NCBI GenBank assembly: GCA_040775095.1
Contig: JAXGTD010000172.1
Span: 1-6,996, forward strand
DNA: 6,996 nt
Source: JAXGTD01 sp040775095
GTDB lineage: Bacteria; Pseudomonadota; Gammaproteobacteria; Chromatiales; Chromatiaceae
Direction: 5' to 3'
The notes under the pieces are model-generated. The model was not told the origin of the DNA, did no database searches, and saw only the letters and a list, made by a program, of their open reading frames with translations. The position numbers and the translations under genes were made by a program. Every line of letters begins with the position of its first letter. Position 1 is the stretch's first letter. Below, in pieces: positions 5,838-6,996 of this stretch.

Positions 5838-6996
5838 TTAACTTGAATCGCCCCGCTGTGCCTCCATCAAACGCCGCACCTGGTCCTCGTAGGCACGGTT
5901 GAAGGCATCGCCGAACAGACGCATGAAGTCCTCGGCGCCATCCTCGGCAACCCGATCGAAGGTGGCCACGAACTGGTCCCAGCACCTCGACTTACGCGCC
6001 ATGGGCAACAGTCGGTCGAGCTGCGACTCACCCTCGAGGTGTTTCTCCAGCCGCGCCGGATCGAATCGGGCGAGCAGTGCCTTCAACGCCGCGCGCAGCC
6101 CCGCGATCATCGCCATCTGATGGGCCTGGATATCATCGAAGCTCTTGCGCGCGGCCGTGGTCGGGTCGAGGAAGCCGCGACTGGGTCGCCACAACAAGCG
6201 CTCCAGCGCATCGTCGGCGCCGACGCAGAACTGGAACGGGTTGTTTTCCCGCGAGCGGATCGTCGTCACCTCGAGGCGCAACTCGCTCTTGAAGCTCGCG
6301 CGGGCCATCATGACCGCCATCAGCCCCTCGGTCATCACCCGCAACAACGCCCCGGCGGTGCGCAGCATCTGCTCGGGATCACGGATGTCGGCCGCCTCCC
6401 CACTACCGAGGCCGGCGAGAAACGCACCGAGGTCATCGCGCCCAAGGGTCGAGGCCATCGGCGGCGGTTCACCCGGCCGCCGCGGCAAGGACCCCGCTCC
6501 AATCCCGGGCGCGACCGCGGCGGCGCGCGCGGGCGGCGTCGGCGTTTGCGGCGGTTGCGCTGGCCGGAATGGATCCCGGGCAACGTCCGGGGTCGGGGCC
6601 GGCTCATCGATCCGACCGGCGACCGGGACGAAGGCGTCGCCTGGCAATTCGGGCGAGACGGTCTCGACCGGGCCGGGCATGGGGCGGACATCCTCGGGAA
6701 ACGGTGGCAAGACCAGGTCCGGCCCTGGTGGCACGCCCTCCTCCGCCGCCGGGGTCGGCGTACCGGGTGCTTCCCCTGCCACGGGTTCCGGCGCCCGGGC
6801 GGGTGGCATCTCGGCGGGTGGCTGCGCGGAGGTGACGAAGGCATCGCTGAGCAGGTCGTAATCGTCCGGGATCGAGCTGGCGGCCCCTGTAGCGGGGCGT
6901 CCATCCGGCACCGGCCCCGCGGGTGCCTCTGGTGGCAACTCCGGGACCGCCCCCGCGGCCGGCCCGGGGGGGAGATCCGTGGGCGGCGGCGTGGCG
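5838..6996 (-). CDS. tagH: TagH/Fha, T6SS-associated FHA-domain protein (C-terminal 385 residues, N-terminus outside the window)
   Basis: This is the 3' part of the T6SS FHA protein; the frame is open to the right edge and ends with TAA at 5838-5840. Full-length members begin with a forkhead-associated (phosphothreonine-binding) domain, which is not in the window. The visible part starts with a Pro/Ala/Gly-rich linker of about 185 residues, probably disordered, containing IPDDYDLL (42-49), like a short conserved motif in this family. The C-terminal domain (about 187-381) carries family blocks: LGAFLAGLG, GALLRVMTEGLMAVMMARASF, ENNPFQF, FDDIQAHQMAMIAGLRAAL, RFDPARLEKHLE and LFGDAFNRAY. The usual NNPLKFS block reads NNPFQFC here, a mild divergence. 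Fha proteins work in post-translational control or assembly of T6SS; in Pseudomonas H1 and Agrobacterium they act with the kinase PpkA. Position directly before tssJKLM matches the Pseudomonas H1 cluster. Presence of the FHA domain is inferred, not seen. Confidence 0.92.
   Translation of the reverse strand, partial: ATPPPTDLPPGPAAGAVPELPPEAPAGPVPDGRPATGAASSIPDDYDLLSDAFVTSAQPPAEMPPARAPEPVAGEAPGTPTPAAEEGVPPGPDLVLPPFPEDVRPMPGPVETVSPELPGDAFVPVAGRIDEPAPTPDVARDPFRPAQPPQTPTPPARAAAVAPGIGAGSLPRRPGEPPPMASTLGRDDLGAFLAGLGSGEAADIRDPEQMLRTAGALLRVMTEGLMAVMMARASFKSELRLEVTTIRSRENNPFQFCVGADDALERLLWRPSRGFLDPTTAARKSFDDIQAHQMAMIAGLRAALKALLARFDPARLEKHLEGESQLDRLLPMARKSRCWDQFVATFDRVAEDGAEDFMRLFGDAFNRAYEDQVRRLMEAQRGDSS

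Noticed and set aside
6145..6861. 238-codon plus-strand frame opposite the fha gene
   Set aside because: It is antisense to the Fha C-terminal domain and linker; the Gly/Ser/Arg-rich translation mirrors the Pro/Ala-rich linker of the real gene.

Overview
The window is an interior slice of a type VI secretion system (T6SS) gene cluster. Every gene I can support lies on the minus strand, so transcription runs from the right edge to the left edge. In that direction the order is: the 3' part of an FHA-domain gene (tagH/fha; 6996 to 5838), tssJ (outer-membrane lipoprotein; 5786 to 5301), tssK (baseplate adaptor; 5131 to 3797), tssL (DotU-type inner-membrane protein with a C-terminal OmpA-like domain; 3793 to 2444), and the first 815 codons of tssM (IcmF-type inner-membrane protein; 2447 to the left edge). 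Both outer genes are cut by the window. The three inner genes look complete, with no frameshift or internal stop seen.

The DNA is strongly GC-rich and codon third positions are dominated by G and C. That composition, the gene families and the fha-tssJ-tssK-tssL-tssM order (the same as in the H1 T6SS of Pseudomonas aeruginosa) suggest a proteobacterium, most likely a GC-rich gammaproteobacterium. The sequence does not let me name a genus. There is no RNA gene, insertion sequence, CRISPR array, attachment site or sign of recent transfer.

The products form a coherent machine. TssJ is anchored in the outer membrane and contacts the periplasmic domain of TssM. TssM and TssL sit in the inner membrane and complete the trans-envelope complex. 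TssK docks the phage-like baseplate onto the cytoplasmic faces of TssL and TssM. The FHA protein is a regulatory or assembly partner that in other systems responds to threonine phosphorylation. The tight spacing (4-base overlap tssL/tssM, 3 bases tssK/tssL, 51 bases fha/tssJ) fits one operon. The exception is a 169-base gap between tssJ and tssK that contains two possible hairpins.

I did not find an undescribed system. The most useful specific observations are these: a TVIRPxPGGR-like segment at the TssL N-terminus that resembles the phosphothreonine site bound by Fha in Agrobacterium; a fused peptidoglycan-binding domain on TssL with its two expected ligand residues present; an intact Walker A motif in TssM; and a GTG start for tssK that is better than the longer ATG-started reading frame. 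Many long open frames on the plus strand are shadows of these genes caused by the base composition.
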